NCBI GenBank assembly: GCA_964035545.1 | Contig: OZ037767.1 | Coordinates: 10,778,207 to 10,842,206, forward strand | Origin: Bugula neritina | Lineage: Eukaryota; Bryozoa; Gymnolaemata; Cheilostomatida; Bugulidae | Direction: 5' to 3' | DNA: 64,000 nucleotides | In this document: piece by piece, positions 24,493 to 39,900 of the stretch | Numbering within the stretch: the stretch's first letter is position 1 | How the letters are laid out: every line of letters begins with the position of its first letter | Position numbers and translations under genes: made by a program | Notes under the pieces: model-generated | Databases searched by the model: none | Seen by the model: only the letters and a program-made list of their open reading frames with translations | What the model was told of the DNA's origin: nothing

Positions 24493-26570
24493 CGTTGAAC
24501 TAACGTAATATTATTTTAGTTAGTCTGTTATAGAGTTATCTCCTTCAAGACCCTTATAATGATATTATCTTTGGTGTGTCACGAACTACAAGTGGGAAAA
24601 CTCCGTAACTACAAAAGTCACCATTATGTCTTAAATAAGTAAGTGGTTTTAGATATTAAAATAACTACTGAGATTCAACAGGTATCAAATTACTTTAGCT
24701 TTATACCATCACTAGAAAACAAATATCATTAAGAAATATCACTTACAAAAACTTTTTTTTCATATCAAATCTGTTGATGAAGACACTATAGCACAAAACA
24801 TGATGAAAAAAATGTTGCCCATATATGCATAATTGTTTGATAATGCAAAAAAGATGACTAAGTTATTATACCCTATATACTTCACATTAAGCGTGATGAT
24901 ACTAGCAAAGGGCAACAACTAACAGCACTAATGAAGTGTTTCAGTTATTTGTTTTTGTTATTGGATATATTATTAGGGTCAATTAAAACTGTGCAAAATA
25001 TAGTTATAATATACCTGCAGCATAACATGTATCGTAACATAAATTCTAGCTTTGAACCTTACATGCATGATACAATCTGTGTTTATGCAATGCGCGTATG
25101 TGTGTGCGTGCGTGTGTGTGCTCGGGCAGGCGCCAGATGTATAGATCACAGATACAGTTCTTGATCTTGACCGGTTAAGACCTCTTGGAGAGAGTAATTG
25201 TGGGACCCTCGTATCTACCTAGGCTCAGAAATTCGCCACTATCTCCTCCGTAGGGAGCTCCTGGGCAGTGCGCAACAGAAAACCCTGCAGATACAGGCTG
25301 GAATCGCAGGCTATAGCATTGAAGGTGTTAATACGGTATTCATGTTATGGTTGGAGGATTTCATAGATTGAAGGGTGTTGTTTAGGGTTGGAATTAAATC
25401 CTCATTAGATATTGTAGCTAATAAATATGGTGAATTGTTGTGTTTCAGTAAGTTGTACGAAAGAGTAAAGAGTTAAAGTGAAAGTATTATATGCTTCGAA
25501 CTGAAAGGAAATAAATTAGACAATATAGGTATTCTAAAGGGTCAGAGGGCATATACCACACTGTTTATTCTAGTTCAGTGGTCTTCACAGTGTAAGATCT
25601 TCACAAGTTCCCTAGAATCACAAATATCTAGCCATTCTCATCTGCCCTTAGTTTACAGCTATCGCAAAACTTTTCATCTGTACCAAAAGTTAATATTATG
25701 TCATGACTCCAATCATAGTAATCCCTAACCTTGTGCTGCATCTAGCGATCCGCAGGTCCACAAGCTTATGATATCTGCGATAACAGATCGAGGGACCGTG
25801 CTAGTGAAGCACGTGTTTGCTATAATATGGTACAATAGGCTATACTCTAACTTATTCAGTTATCGTATATGAATAGTACGGTTTGTAAATTGTTCATTAT
25901 AGATGTTTCATCATCACTCATTGTGATCACTTTTTACGGTCAAAATTGTGCTTATAATTAAACTTTTGCAACCAAAACCTGGTGATGAGCATACACTGCA
26001 GTTACACTTGCAGACTCATGACAGTAGGCGTGGCATTTGCAATGACAATGGGCGTGGCTTAATTTTGGGTCTAAAAAATTACTATTAGATTAGTGCTTTC
26101 GTAATAAAGTTTGTTATTGTGGTCTACCACTGTTGCTGCTAGTGCTACTATCAGTACTACGTCTGCTGCTATTAGTATACTAAACTACTGTTCTGTACAT
26201 GTTGCGTGAACTACTGACACTGTTAGTGTTAGTATAACTTATACTGATACTCATACTTAGACTGTATAACTAAATCTAGTGCACTATTGCTATTACTATT
26301 AGTATTAGTCTAATACTGAGTAATAGTAGTAACTAGTAATACTAATAGTTTTACTATTTTAATTTAGTAAATATACTTATATACTTATAGTACCACTACT
26401 AGTACTGTACTAGTAAGTAGTAACACTAATAGTAATAGTAATAGTATTACAATTAGTGTTACTACTTACTAGTAAAGTACTAACAGTAGTACTATTAGTA
26501 TTAGTACTACTAGCAGTAGCACTACTACTGCTGCTACCTTTTAGTTTTAGTATTAGTACAGGTACTAGTA
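24493..26570. other. Gene-free stretch between DAP3 and MAN2C1
   Basis: No gene supported. Contains a GTGTGCGTGCGTGTG microsatellite (about 25090-25122), a locally GC-richer patch at 25160-25340, and CTACTAGTAC/TAGTATTAG low-complexity arrays (26120-26570). Promoters of the divergent DAP3 and MAN2C1 genes should lie at its ends. Confidence 0.6.
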
Positions 26571-26574
26571 GGGG

Positions 26575-27330
26575 ATTTAATCAGTCTGATAATATAGAAA
26601 CTCTAGTCAACAGGTTTGCTGCGAGAATTTTTAGTCTTCAAATCAATATCAAGAAAACAGAATGCCTCTAAGTCTATCAGCCTCCAAAGTTTCAAAGTGG
26701 ATCTTCTCAGCCAAACACCAGTGACTATCAAGGGAGAACCTTTGAAAAAGTGTAAAACCTTTTAAGTTCCTTGGAAGCACAGTAGGCGTAGCTGTCAATG
26801 CCAAACTAGATAATGAAATGTATTGTGAGAATAGGATTTGCTAGTGCAGTTTATGAAAAATTGAGGACCAGGCTTGGACTAATCGTCATGTTCCAATCAA
26901 AGTCAGGTTTATCGTGTTTCAGACTTCTTGCCTAATTGTATGGTGCTGAGAGTGGAACATATACAGTGTGCAAGTTCACAGACTGCAAGCATATGTCTAC
27001 GCTTAATCATAGGTATCTTTTGGAAGGGTAAGATTACTAACCAAGAAATACTAAAGAGAGCTAGTTTACCACCTTTGAAATCTATCATCATTCAGCTAGA
27101 AACCTCTTGAGAGGATGGGCCATAGATGTTTACCTAGGCAACTTCAATCGCAGCTGAAAGAAGGTATGCATAACCAAGGAAGGCTCAGAGTGATATTTTA
27201 AGACACTGTGAAGCGAAATCTGAAAATGATAGATATGGACAGAGATAGCTGACAAAGGAAGACTAAATTTAGAGACGGATGGAGATGTTTGATTGAACAA
27301 AATTGAAAACAGTCTTTGTCCTACGGACAG
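26575..27330 (+). pseudogene. Decayed LINE reverse-transcriptase 3' fragment
   Basis: Frame-broken remains of RT thumb and C-terminal region: SLQINIKKTECL, then KLDNEIV-like, TRLGLIVMFQSK in shifted frames, then KITNQEILKRASLPPLKSII and a GRPRVIFKD-like stretch. The order matches the C-terminal part of the LINE at 49738-52075 (KKT ... YLGST ... LLYGSETWT ... GRPYLRFEDV). Several stops and frameshifts; not functional. Confidence 0.75.
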
Positions 27331-27900
27331 ACTGTTATGATGGTGATGATGATGAGTAGTAAGGGAACTGGAGTGACTACTGACTAACACTACTAGTAAT
27401 AGTAGTATTAGTAGTACTAGTAGTAGTATCACTATTGGTAGTACTAGTAGTAGTAGCTATTATTAGTAGGAGTAGGAGATAATTATGTTATTTTCTCTCA
27501 TGCAACCTTCCACTCTTGATACAGGAACAGAATTTTGCTTTACTTTCAAAGAAAATTTATTCAGCAAACATAATTTAGCAGCATGACCATAATGTTCAAG
27601 GCCTGGATTACTGTGAAGGTGGTAGGTAATAAACAAAGGAAAGTAATTAGATTACATAACTGTTTTCTGAGACCCTACTGAAACAGAATAAGAAAATAGA
27701 GTTTGATGGAGGTTTTAATTGAGGCAGCATTTTTTTAAATGGCAATTTCTATAAGTTGCAATGTATAAAGTTCATCAAAGTCATAAATAAAAGCATTTTG
27801 TTAAAGAAATATTCAGTTATGTTCCTTAACTGAAAATGTTTTTATAGCTAAAGGCAAAGTTGTAAAGTGACATAGTTAAACGGGCTTATCACAAGAAAAA

Positions 27901-30900
27901 ATGGCGTCAAATTACTACAGCTATCAAGCTCCCCCTTTAAAACATCATCAAATGTCTCTTGAGCGAATAGACAAGTTCATATCAGAAATCTACTTCACTG
28001 ATGTTAATTTACAGTCTAGGTAAGTTCTAAGCAAAACAAGATTAGTTTTCAGCCTTGTGTTTGTGAAGCACAATTTAATTAAAATGGTGTGTAAAGTTAG
28101 CAGTGTTCACTTTGATTGTTTATTAGAGTAATGCTATAAATTAGTAATTAAAATTCTTTCACACAAATTGATGTTATAGCAATTAGTATTAAAGCAATAT
28201 TGAGTGACTAGTGGATAGCATAATACCTAATGCTTTCATTGATCTATTGTAAACACTCCAATCATCACAACATATTATATTATGGCTTGTGTGTACGGAT
28301 AGAGTTAATCAGTATTCTATTGGCACTGTTTTATATGCGTTGTATAATCATGTAAATGCATGATGGTCAACACTAATTTGAGCAATTTTTGTTTTCCAAT
28401 TCAAGCTTATCTGGTGAATACAGTTGGTCCTTATTTTGTTGTGTAGCTTTTAAAATATGGGATGTGAGTACGAAATTATATTTCTGTTTTTTTTACACGC
28501 AGACAAAATAATGTAAGGTAGCCTAACTTTGAAATGTATATGTTAAGTTTAATTTCTTATAAGATAGTTGTTGTGTCCATCAGACATACAAGCTAGCAGG
28601 AAAAGCAGTACTTGATTATTTTATTATTTAAAAATCATTTTCATTGTTGCAGACTTCTTTCTAAGCACGTGGCACCAACAAGCTTATCCCATTTTAAAGC
28701 AGATGGGAGATTTGACTTCAAGTTGGCTCAGCGTGCCGAGTATGAACCAGTGGAAGTTGGTTACAACTTTGGTCCGATGTAAGTATGTTGTTGCTTACTA
28801 ATCATTCATAAGGAATTTTTTGCTACTTTTGTATGCAATAAGCACTACAAAATGTTCTAGAACAGGGCTGTCTAACAGGTGGCTCCAGGGCAAAATGCAA
28901 GCCCCCCCTGGGGGCTTGCATCTTGGCTCTGTGGCTCTCAAAGGCATAGCAAATAAAATTATTTTGCATACATATATGAATTAGAGTAAAGAACCACCTT
29001 TTAAATGTCTTATTAATATACATGCCACAAGATACATAGCTTGCAGTAACCATTGAGATTTCATTGCGTAATGATTCAAAAGAATTTGGAATGAAGTAAA
29101 TTAAAAAATACTGATGCCGCGGCCCCCAGCTCAAACTAAATTTCACAAAGTGGCCCTTGTTGCTGGAATATTCCATTTTATACATCGTATGTATTTTATT
29201 TGTTTTTTCTTCAAGTTCAATTATTGATCAAAAGTCTACATTGTTGTGTAGTTTAGTTTCTAGTGAATGTAGTTGGTTGGGAGGCATTGTGGGCTTTCAT
29301 AAAAGGTTTGCCCTTGACTGTAGGTTTTCTACTACCTGATGCTATTTCAGTTGGTCTTCCCACTGGTTTAAAGTGAACTTTCAAGTACCAAAGGACTTTG
29401 TCTCTGGTCTGTCTGAGGATGAAGAGGTCCTGTTTTATTGGGACACCTGCACAGAGGCTACAATATGGGATGAAAACACGTGTGCTCCGATTGGTGCATT
29501 CAGCTGTGCTGAGCCACATGGAAATGTTAGAGACTATATTCCAGTAACTAATCAGCTGAAATCTTCTACAAGGTTGGTGCGTTCAAATATCCTGGGGGTT
29601 TGATGGGTTAGACATCCTTCTTTAGGCTAACATCTGATGGATGGTACTTTATTTTATTTTGTTGTCCAGCGAGAGAATATTTTACTTTCTTTCAAGTAGA
29701 TTCTGTTTTCTCCGTCCAACAGATTGAATGTTATTTTTGAACTGCATTTTCTGTTGTACTTTTCCAATTTTTAAGTTTTTTAAAATCCTTTTTTCTACCA
29801 TTTCCACTAAATCTTTATTGTAGTTTGAGTTTTCTAATAGAGGTGGCATGTAACAAAGTTCTAGGTGAAGGAAAGGGGTCTTTCATTGGCCCCCCTGATG
29901 ACAGTGTCTCCTACACTATTAGAAAGTGCAGGCTATCTGTTAGAAATAGTAAAGTTAAGGCACTGATACGAGACTTACAGCTGCTGCATGACATAGCTAA
30001 GGTAAAGTTACTTTTTCTGTTTCCTATGGTATATATTTGATAGTCACAAGCACTGTTCATCCTTTTTCTATGATAACTTTTATTGTTAGTATGTGTAGCT
30101 GGCAAGTGGAAAGCTTATTTTTTTACAACTTTGCATTTCAATATGAGTATCAACAATAGTTCAGTTTTGTGTATGTTTAGCAGAGCACTTCAAGATAAGT
30201 AATTTAACTGAAGAAGTTAGGTGCTTGGGAAATTTTCAACTTGCGCTATAAACCAAAGTTGATTAAAAGTCCGGGGGGGGGGGGGGGGGGGCTATTAAAA
30301 CATCTACATCACTGCACCTGAATGCATTTTTGGCAAGCATTTTTCACAAATGCTTAGTGGTTTCATGACCTGTCAGACTTGAACCCATTTAAGGTATACG
30401 AAATCTAAAGTTGCCAAGCATTCCCATAATGCATCTTGCTAAATACAGCATAAGTAACTTTGGTACAAAGTGCTAATTATTATAGGAGGTTTGCGTTGAA
30501 AAAACTGTGTTATTCAATCAAGTGTCCACCTTTCTGAATGGAACTTTTTCAGCTTCTTTCAATTATTCCCGTCATGAAGAAGTATGAAGTATGATTAGGT
30601 TTTATATCAATTACTGTTAGTTTAGTCCACAACTATTTTCTGACAGCTTTACATGTGGTCACCAACTGCTGTCACTTGCAATGTGATGTCACTTGTAGTG
30701 TTGTATATTGGTAGGAGTTAAAGGATGAGGAAAGAGGCTTCACTTCTCTTTATGTTGCCAACGAAATCATCAACTTATTACAACTGGAAGATGCCGATGC
30801 TTGCAATAAGTGAGTTGTAGTGATTATGACTAACTAATATTTGTGACTTATTAGCAGTTATGACTTATGACTGACTGGTAATTATGACTGATTATTAGTT

Positions 30901-33900
30901 GTGATGATAAATAGTTGTGACTGGTTAGTAACTATAACGTAGTAATTATGATTAGTAGTTATGACTGACTAGTAATTACAACTGATTAGTAGTCACCAAG
31001 AACCTAGTCTGAAAAAAATTATATATACGGTAGTGTAAATTTGATATTATTTTATTTAAAACCACCATATAGATAATTATAAATCGCCATTCGTATCCTT
31101 GTTTCAAACATTATCTTTTTAAAACTACTACCTACTACAGTTACTGTTTAATTTGAAAATATATGTATGATAGTGTTTTTGTTAATTATCTACACGGTAG
31201 TATGCAAGTGAGATATGCTCAACTAGTAGAACTTTGTGACTGGCTGGCAGTTGGCACTGTATACTATTTGCTGTGTGTTTACAGAGCACTTGCGCTGTCT
31301 AGTCAGTTTTTTGCCGAAGGAAATGGAGCTGGACAGCATGTGATACATGCGGTGGGGCACTGCCATATGGACTGTGCGTGGCTGTGGCCGTACGATGAGA
31401 CAAAGAGGAAGTGCTCTAGAAGCTGGTCCGCTACTCTCGAGTTGATGGACAGATATCCTGAATGGACGTTTGCCTGTTCTAGTGTAAGTATTTACTCGTA
31501 TCACGTAACTGGCATACAGAAAAGCAAATATTAAAGAAACTTACTTATTTTGCTACATAACAAAATCTGTCCGATAACACATAGTTTTGCCAAGTGCATG
31601 TATATGATGATGATGTATTTGAAAGATAGGAATGTGCTGTAGGCACAGCTTGTCTGCAAAAAGTTAAAGGTATAGCGCAACGTAAAAGCCTTTCATATCT
31701 CCTTGTAGTAGGTCCACACTGTTCTAGTAATACATGTTGTATTCTTTAGGCTCAGCAGTACAAGTGGGTGCAGACTCTGTACCCTGGGCTGTTCCAGCGT
31801 ATCAAGCAGAGTGTTGCCAATGGTAGATTCATTCCGGTGGGTGGATCCTGGGTTGAAATGGATGGTTATCTCCCTTCTGGTGAATCCATGTGCAGACAAA
31901 TGCTCTTTGGTCAGAATTATTTCATGGAAAACTTTGGCATTCAGTGTACCGAGGTAACTGCATTTATTTGTGTTATTGACAGTTTTACCCACATTCCAAG
32001 TTGAATTGATGTGGTGAATGACAACTCCCAACTGCAGTAATTGCATTCTGCAGAAGGAAAGTGCACATTTTTCTGTTTCAGTTCTATATCCAGAATAAAA
32101 TCAATCATGTTTTGCATTCATTTTGTTATGGTCAGCTTTTTGACATTTTAAACAATAAAACATGGATAAAGTTTTAGGATTAAAATATTTCACTGCAAAA
32201 AATCTTTGAAATTTGACTGCAGATGTAACTTCTCGTCATCATTTCAACCTAAAATTATGAAATAATCAACACAAAGTGCCCACTTTTATTTTAATATACT
32301 AAGCTTTACAAATCAAAACGCATAAAATGCCATTGTATTATAACAATGCATGTATATCATTGCATTTCCCATCCTCCCCAAAGTGCGGGAATGCTGCTAT
32401 TCTATCAATGAATCTCTAAAATAGTGATTTACAAAACTCATATAAGCTGCACAATTTTAATTTTTATAAAAATTTCAATATGGCTGCTGGCAAAGAAACT
32501 TGTAAATCATCACTGAAAAATAAGACAACTTCCATTATTTATTGGAGACATTCATTCCATGCTACTAGATTGATCACAGCTATAGAGAAAATCACTGTAA
32601 ATTGCCGAATAATATATTAATATGAATCTCAATGTTTTATTTGTAGCTGTATTTTGTAGAAGTTCATAAATGTGCGACTCAGATACTGGTTTTATTAGGC
32701 TGAATGGTTTTGTTGTTGTCATAGTAACGGCTTCATTTCTTTGGTAGTTCTGGCTGCCGGATACATTTGGTTACTCTGCCCAGCTGCCTCAGATTATTCA
32801 ACATTTTGGTATGAATAGATTCTTCACACAGAAGATCAGCTGGAACCTGTTCAACAAATTCCCTGTATGTATTCCGTATTGTAGCTCACACACCTATATT
32901 CCTTACTGTAGCTCACACCCCTATATTCCTTACTGTAGCTTACACACCTACCTTCCTTACTGTAGCTTACACACCTATATTCCTTACTGTAGCTTACACC
33001 CCTATATTCCTTACTGTAGCTCACACCCCTATATTCCTTACTGTAGCTTACACACCTATTTTCCTTACTGTAGCTCACACACCTATTTTCCTGTACTACA
33101 CAGTACATGTATGAAGTATAATTCATACATACATACATACATAATTCTTTTTTTTGGAGATAACAATTGTTGCTATGAAATTTAGCAATAAGAAATGGTT
33201 TTGTTGCATGTGGTTAATTTTTATGGCTAGTGTATATTTTTTTCTAAAGTTTTTGTGACAGTAGAGGATAGAGTGAAGGCGATAGAACTGCTATTGGGGG
33301 AGGTGGTTTTCTAACGAGCTCTCAGTGAGGTTTTTTGAGGAGCTTGTCTCATAATTGTAATTGTATTGTTTTTCAATGTGTAGCATCACACCTTCTTCTG
33401 GAAAGGGTTGGATGGAAGTAAAGTGTTGTCTCACTTTGCTCCAGGAGATAGCTACCACATGGAGGCCAAGGTTGGGGAGGTCAGTTATCCAGCTTACACA
33501 CCTACATACGTACCTTTTATGTGCATATGCTTATTTGCTATTGATTTAAATCTTATTTCTCCACCTAGGTATTGGTGTAGAGCTAAATGTTTTATATTTT
33601 GTATTATGTACTACTAAGTGTTCACTTACAACTAAATTTTTCTAGCTTTTGATGTGGCAATACTTAATTTACTGTTGAATAAATTCAAAAAAGTTTACAT
33701 TGTCTTTAACATTTCACCGTATCTTCAGTAACAAGCCGTTCAATACTGGACCTAACACTCACCCTTACAATTTACAGTTTGCTATTCAATGAAATGAAAT
33801 AATGTGTCTATGCAAATGTAAATAACGAGTAGGCCAGGGATCACCCAATTTGCTGGTAAATCCAATGAGGTCATGAACAACGTAGTGTATCATTATCGGA

Positions 33901-36900
33901 ATGGATAAATTTGTCGTTATGGTTTGCATGAGATTATGCTCATGGTTTCATTCGATGCTTCCCAACAACTTCCCACTGTTTCTCAACATTGAATGAAGAA
34001 TTTATTCGCATAATGTGAAGCTTGGAAACACAGTGTGTGTGTGAAGTTTATTGCTCAGCTGGTAAATAACTAAAAGTAAAATAATAACAGAATACACCAT
34101 AATCATCCTGCAAATAGATGTCTTTGCTATGCTGCCATTTCATTCATTGTTAAAATACTTAGCATTATGCACACCATGTTACTAGTCACTAATAACTAAT
34201 TGCTGGTTACTAATTCTTATTTGCTAGTTACTAGTATCATACTACGTAAGAATTTTCACTACAAGCTGAAAGTCTTTCAATTAAATAAATGGACTAAATT
34301 GCAGCAGAAGCTCCTGTCATAATATTATGTTGGTATTAAAACTGATATTGAAATAGTAGAGTGATTTTTTATTCAGTTTGTAAAGACAATTAGAAACTTT
34401 GAGGACAAGGGCCGAAGTTGTAAAAGCATATTCCTGTTTGGTCACGGCGATGGGGGTCAAGGTCCTACGGAGGACATGCTGGAGAATCTGAAGAGACTGA
34501 AAGACGTCAATGGCTTACCAAGGTCAGTGCACATAGGTTCTGTACTCTGGTGTTAGGGGAGGTATGGGACTCAAGGTATTTGGTCTTATCTTTAATAAAG
34601 TTATACCACAGGCTTTATTCATCAACTGTAATTTTCTACGCATGGCATTAGTTGTATTTTAAAAGCGTTTGTGTGTCTCGAAATATTATGATTTCACAGT
34701 CTATAATCTCTAGAGGTAGGTGCAGTAATGGTGAAATTGAGAAAAGCCTGTGTTCTAGATTAAAAATGTAGCAAAAACAGTTATGTTCTCGCAAGAATTT
34801 TAACCTGCGCCCCAAATCGGAATTTAATAATAAAATTAAAGAACTTGGGCTATCTCAATTTCTCCGCTACTGCTCCTAATTAAATCTCCACTTACACTGA
34901 AGTTTATTCTCACAGAGTGAAGTTATCTACTCCTGGAGAATTTTTCTCCTCCATAGAAAAGACTGATTTGCAAAACTTATGCACCTGGTCTGGAGAGTTG
35001 TATTTGGAGATGCACAATGGAACGTACACTACGCAGTCTAAGGTTGGTACACTACGCGGTCTCACAGTCTATGGTGGTGGGTACACAGTCTATGGTGGTG
35101 GGTACACAATCTATGATAGTGGGTACACATTCTATGATAGTGGGTAAACAGTCTATGGTGGTGGGTACACAGTCTATGGTGGTGGGTACACAATCTATGA
35201 TGCGCGTAAAAGTTTGAACAGCAGTGTTTCTGGGAACAACGTTTTTTACTGTAGCAGAGAATCTGATAAGATTCTAAAAAATGTTTGAATTATTTTACGT
35301 CCAGTTTTATAACACCCATTATATCTAGTGTAAGTTACATGGCCTTGTATGTACGCTGTCTTTCATATTGAACAGATAAAGTGGTACAACAGGAGATGTG
35401 AGTCTCTGCTCCATACTTTAGAGTTCTTGGGTACCTTATGCTACGTCTCAAACCTCAGAGAATATCCTTTTAAGGAACTCGATGCTATATGGGAATCTGT
35501 GCTTCTAAACCAGGTTCGGTCTTTCCCGTTATATTCAGCTTATCCTGGAACATTTCTAAGAAATGATATTGAATTACTATGTTGATTTGTGCAGCTTCCT
35601 AATTCAATATGTAGAAGCCATCTTGTGGTTTTTAGTTTGTTTATACATGGATAAAAATATAATATAATAGTATAATAAATATAATTTATGAACTGCCATG
35701 TCCAGGTAGATTTTAGGTAGACCATTCTGGTTGCTGGAAGGACTCAATTATGTATTTTATTATCACTTAACGTGTGTAGTTCAGATTAATTGTTTACGTA
35801 TCTAGTAAAGGTTCTTATTTTAACAGATTTGTGTTACCAAGCTGTACAACTGCAAGGGTTCTGTGACACATGGTAATGGTTACTCTTCTTATATAATATC
35901 TGTTTACTTTCAGTTTCATGACGTGCTGCCGGGCAGCTCTGTAGAGGTAGCAAACATTGATGCCAGGAATATTTATGCTCAAGCCTTTGGCTCTGGTACA
36001 GCTTTACTTACTGATCTACTTCACACCCTCTCTGTAAGTTCTACACTGTGTATGATCTGCAGATCTGCACTTGGTCTGTATGCGTCAACTTCTATATATA
36101 TAAGTTCAACACTGTGGATATAAATTCTACATTTTGTAAGCTCCAACTATCTATGGTAAAATTGCACTTTTCTTGCTATCGTACAAAATATTTAGTTTAA
36201 GGAATTTTTTTGGATATTTTTAGTTTGCAGTTAGGTAAACTGATATATGCACATTTTAAAGCAATTCTCAACTAGTGTATTTTGTAAAACCATGTTTCAC
36301 GCCTAAAGCTATATCTTATAATGTCCAATTGTGAGGTGATAAACTCAAAATATAATTTGCAATTCTGTTGTTGGTCATGTTAATGGCATCTGCTTTTTGT
36401 TAGACTGGGAATTCAGCATATGAAGTTGGAAGTGCACCGACCCACCCGCCAACTGTGGTCAACTCTCTTGGATGGTCTAGAACTGAGGTTATTGCTGTTG
36501 AACACACTCCTTGTGTAGAACAGAAGGACTCGGAAGGCAACAGTTACTGTCTGGTTGCTGTGTGTGGTTACAGTGTGTCACTTTGTACTCCCTGTACAGA
36601 GTACCACCCAGTCACTGTACGTCAAACCAGCGCTGCCGATGGTGTAAGTACATTAGCGTAATATGTCAGTATCTGAGTAGAATTCCCACTGTTTGAGAAT
36701 ATTTTATTCTAGGGGTTTTGAGAAATGTTAAAGGTGAATGAGATTTTTCTTCTCTATCAGTAACAGTTTATTGAAAAGTATGACACGCCCCTAGTGTAAA
36801 ATTAGTTGCTGGCCTTATGCTAGGCTTGGTAAAGTGACATTAGTTTTGGTAACCACCTGCAGCTATACAGGGTTTCTTTTTTTTTTCTAATCTGGTTAAG

Positions 36901-39900
36901 AACTTGTTTTCTCTAGTGGCAAAGGGGCGATTGTGACTGTATGCTCTTCCTATATGTAAGGGTTTAATAATGTTTTACTGGATTATTTATTGGTTTCAAC
37001 AATTGTTTTAAAGGTCCAAACTCTGAACAACTAAACCTAATCTAAAGGTTTTACTGAGCTAGAATGTGAATACTGCTTAGTTGATATACTTTATATTATA
37101 GTACTAGCACCCTGGTCTATTTTGTGGATATCAACTCCTGATATATTGTACTGCAGTGCAATACAAGGCAGTGTAATATAATATAGTGGAACATAATGCT
37201 GCGTAGTGAAATCTCTCCGAGCTCATGGTCTCAGCTTGCAATCAGATTTCTTCAAGACCTCTAACTAAAATGAGCAGACAAATCTATTGTACAAATATTG
37301 TGGCCATTGAATAGTACCTAATAGACCCTTTTCATGTGCCCCAATTACTCTAATTTTTATTAGGAGTTGTGTCACCTCATTAGCTCCATAACATTTTCAT
37401 AGTTTAGCTATGTATGTTAAACCCAAATAACACAGTAAAATTTTTCTTTTAGGAAATAAATATTTGAGTAGTGATCCAGTGTTATAATTTCAATAATGTT
37501 TATAAAATATTTTTTCAAGGTGAATTTTGAAAAAGAAAACAAACTTGAAAGTATTTTTCTGGTCATTTGTTGGTTATTGAGAAATGCTGCAGTGTAATGA
37601 TTATTTAGCTGGGATGTGAATCTTATTAAGTCATGTTTTGTCTCTTTTAGTGGTGTCTTTCTTATAAAAGATCAGCACTATTTTTCTAAAGCTTGTAAGC
37701 CCATAGAGCTACTAGGCATTTGCAGATAGTCCTTTGACAAAATCTCACACAATAGTTTCAACATAGTTCCTTGAACATGCTGATTTGATGCTAGGGCATT
37801 GTATCTTGCATTATGTACATGCTTAGCAAAATATGCTCTCACTATTGTTAGCATGACAATAATAACTTATATTGATAAGGGTTGGACTTTTGTCTATAAT
37901 GTAATTTGGCAATCAGATTTCTCAAAATAGTGACAATCGGTAAACCAAATAAAATTTAGGAAATTTGTACCATACTGTAGCACTGCTCAATAAACACAAC
38001 ACTTTGAGAATAATTCCAAGTTTTTTTTTAACCAAAATTCAATAAAATGCATGTGAGCTTTATTGGCATTACTAATTAATTATTCATCTCCAGGAGAAAA
38101 GTTTCACTTCATAATTTGAACTTTATACTAAAGATTGCTCTTGACAACTAGGTTGAAGGATATACAGCTGTGGGGGACATGAATCTTACATAAGAATGAA
38201 AATATAGGGGCATGTAAAAAGGATAGTTAAAATTAAACTAATATAGCTGGTGTATTTCCACTGGATATTAGAGTTGAAGTCTAGACCAAATAAGATAAGA
38301 AAAGATGAAAGTCCTTCTGGTGTAGTTTGAACCTGCGGTTAGATATGTGGTTCACCATCTTGTCTGCTCACTAATTCTGGAAAGTTCTCCAACATGTTCT
38401 GTTTCAGAGTGGAGAAACTATCATTATGAGTAACAATAAAGTGTATGCTGAGATAGATAGAGCAGGCCGCCTAACCGTCCTGAAATATGTCCTTGGCCCA
38501 ATTTCTCAAACATACTCAAGGTTGGTAGATATAGCCATGCATATTTCACAATTTAGTTTGTAAAATAAACTTCAGACTGCCCCCTACTGGGATTCTCAGC
38601 TAATAGACGAATCAGAGGGTCTCATTATTTGCACTTGAAGCATGCCTTGTTTTAAGATTGAGCTGGTTTGCTGTTAGAACTGGCAAATTTGTAGCCGATT
38701 ATAGTTTTATTGTTACTGAATTCATCAACAATTTCTTTTGGAAGTATACAATCATTCACTAAAGCACTTTATTAGGTTTAATGTTACTTTCTACTGCATA
38801 TTGTATTAGGTTTCTAGGTAACTGGTGTTATAACATATTATATTAGTGTCAACCATAATCTACACAGTCACTGCCCTTACACTCTATAGCAATACTTTGG
38901 TGTTATGTTGCTAAGTAAAACATTTAACACTCAACTATGCCTGAGCACAGTAATCTACTTTTTATAACTAAAGCTGTCTTCAATTATGCTGTAATTAATA
39001 AGATTAGTGGATGGCTTGTGTTTATTGTTTTTGCGAAAAAGAAGCTAATGTTATTTGCAAGAGCACTGGCTTAAATTTGTAACAATAATTAATCTGGTTG
39101 TCCCACTTTTTGCTTCACTTACTTTAAGGTGAAATTTAAATATTTTTGTAACATTAAGAAGAAACTGAAACGCAATCCTTAAATATTATGTTCTTCTCAT
39201 GTGCCTTTGGTATATAAGTAGAGGGGTGGAAACCATTGTGTAAATATAATGTAGCATTGGTGACGGGATAACTCCCAATAGCTACACTTCAAACTGCCAT
39301 TTAATAACATGGTATTCACTGCATTTCTATTGCCTCACATTATGTGAATAGATGCTCATACGGTGCATTTGTTATTGTGGTTTCATTCTATGCAACTGTT
39401 TCCAGGCAATTAGAAAAATAATATATTCTCAAATACATGAACTTTCTGCAAACTCTAGGAAAAAACCCATCACTTTTTCCTCAATTACTCCTAGCATCAG
39501 CCCAGCTGTTGACTGACTTATCTACAATGAGAAATTTGCTTCAGTTTATTGTGTGACCCAATTCGTACTCTGGGCTTGGAGGATATGGTGTGATGATGTG
39601 GGGGTGTTCAGTGTGTGAGAGTCATGTGACTGGGACTAGGCTTTTATCTAGACATTTAGTAATTGGAGTCACCAGAGTCAGTGTTTCACTTTATCTGGCT
39701 AATTGAGTACCTAAGCCAAGCTCTGCACACTCAACACTGCGTTATATTCCCCAGCTTGTTATTGAGCTGTGAAAAGTGCTGGTAGCTTAATGTTGCTTGT
39801 TTTATGGAGCCATTCACACCCTTTCTTGTTACATGCAACTGGCAGTGAATGCAAGCCTACATCTAACCTACATATAATTCATTTTGTGATCATTTCTTTA

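Noticed and set aside
32811-33185. Open frames on both strands with [10 protein letters not shown]-type repeats
   Set aside because: Products of the 25-bp intronic array after MAN2C1 exon 8; not conserved protein.
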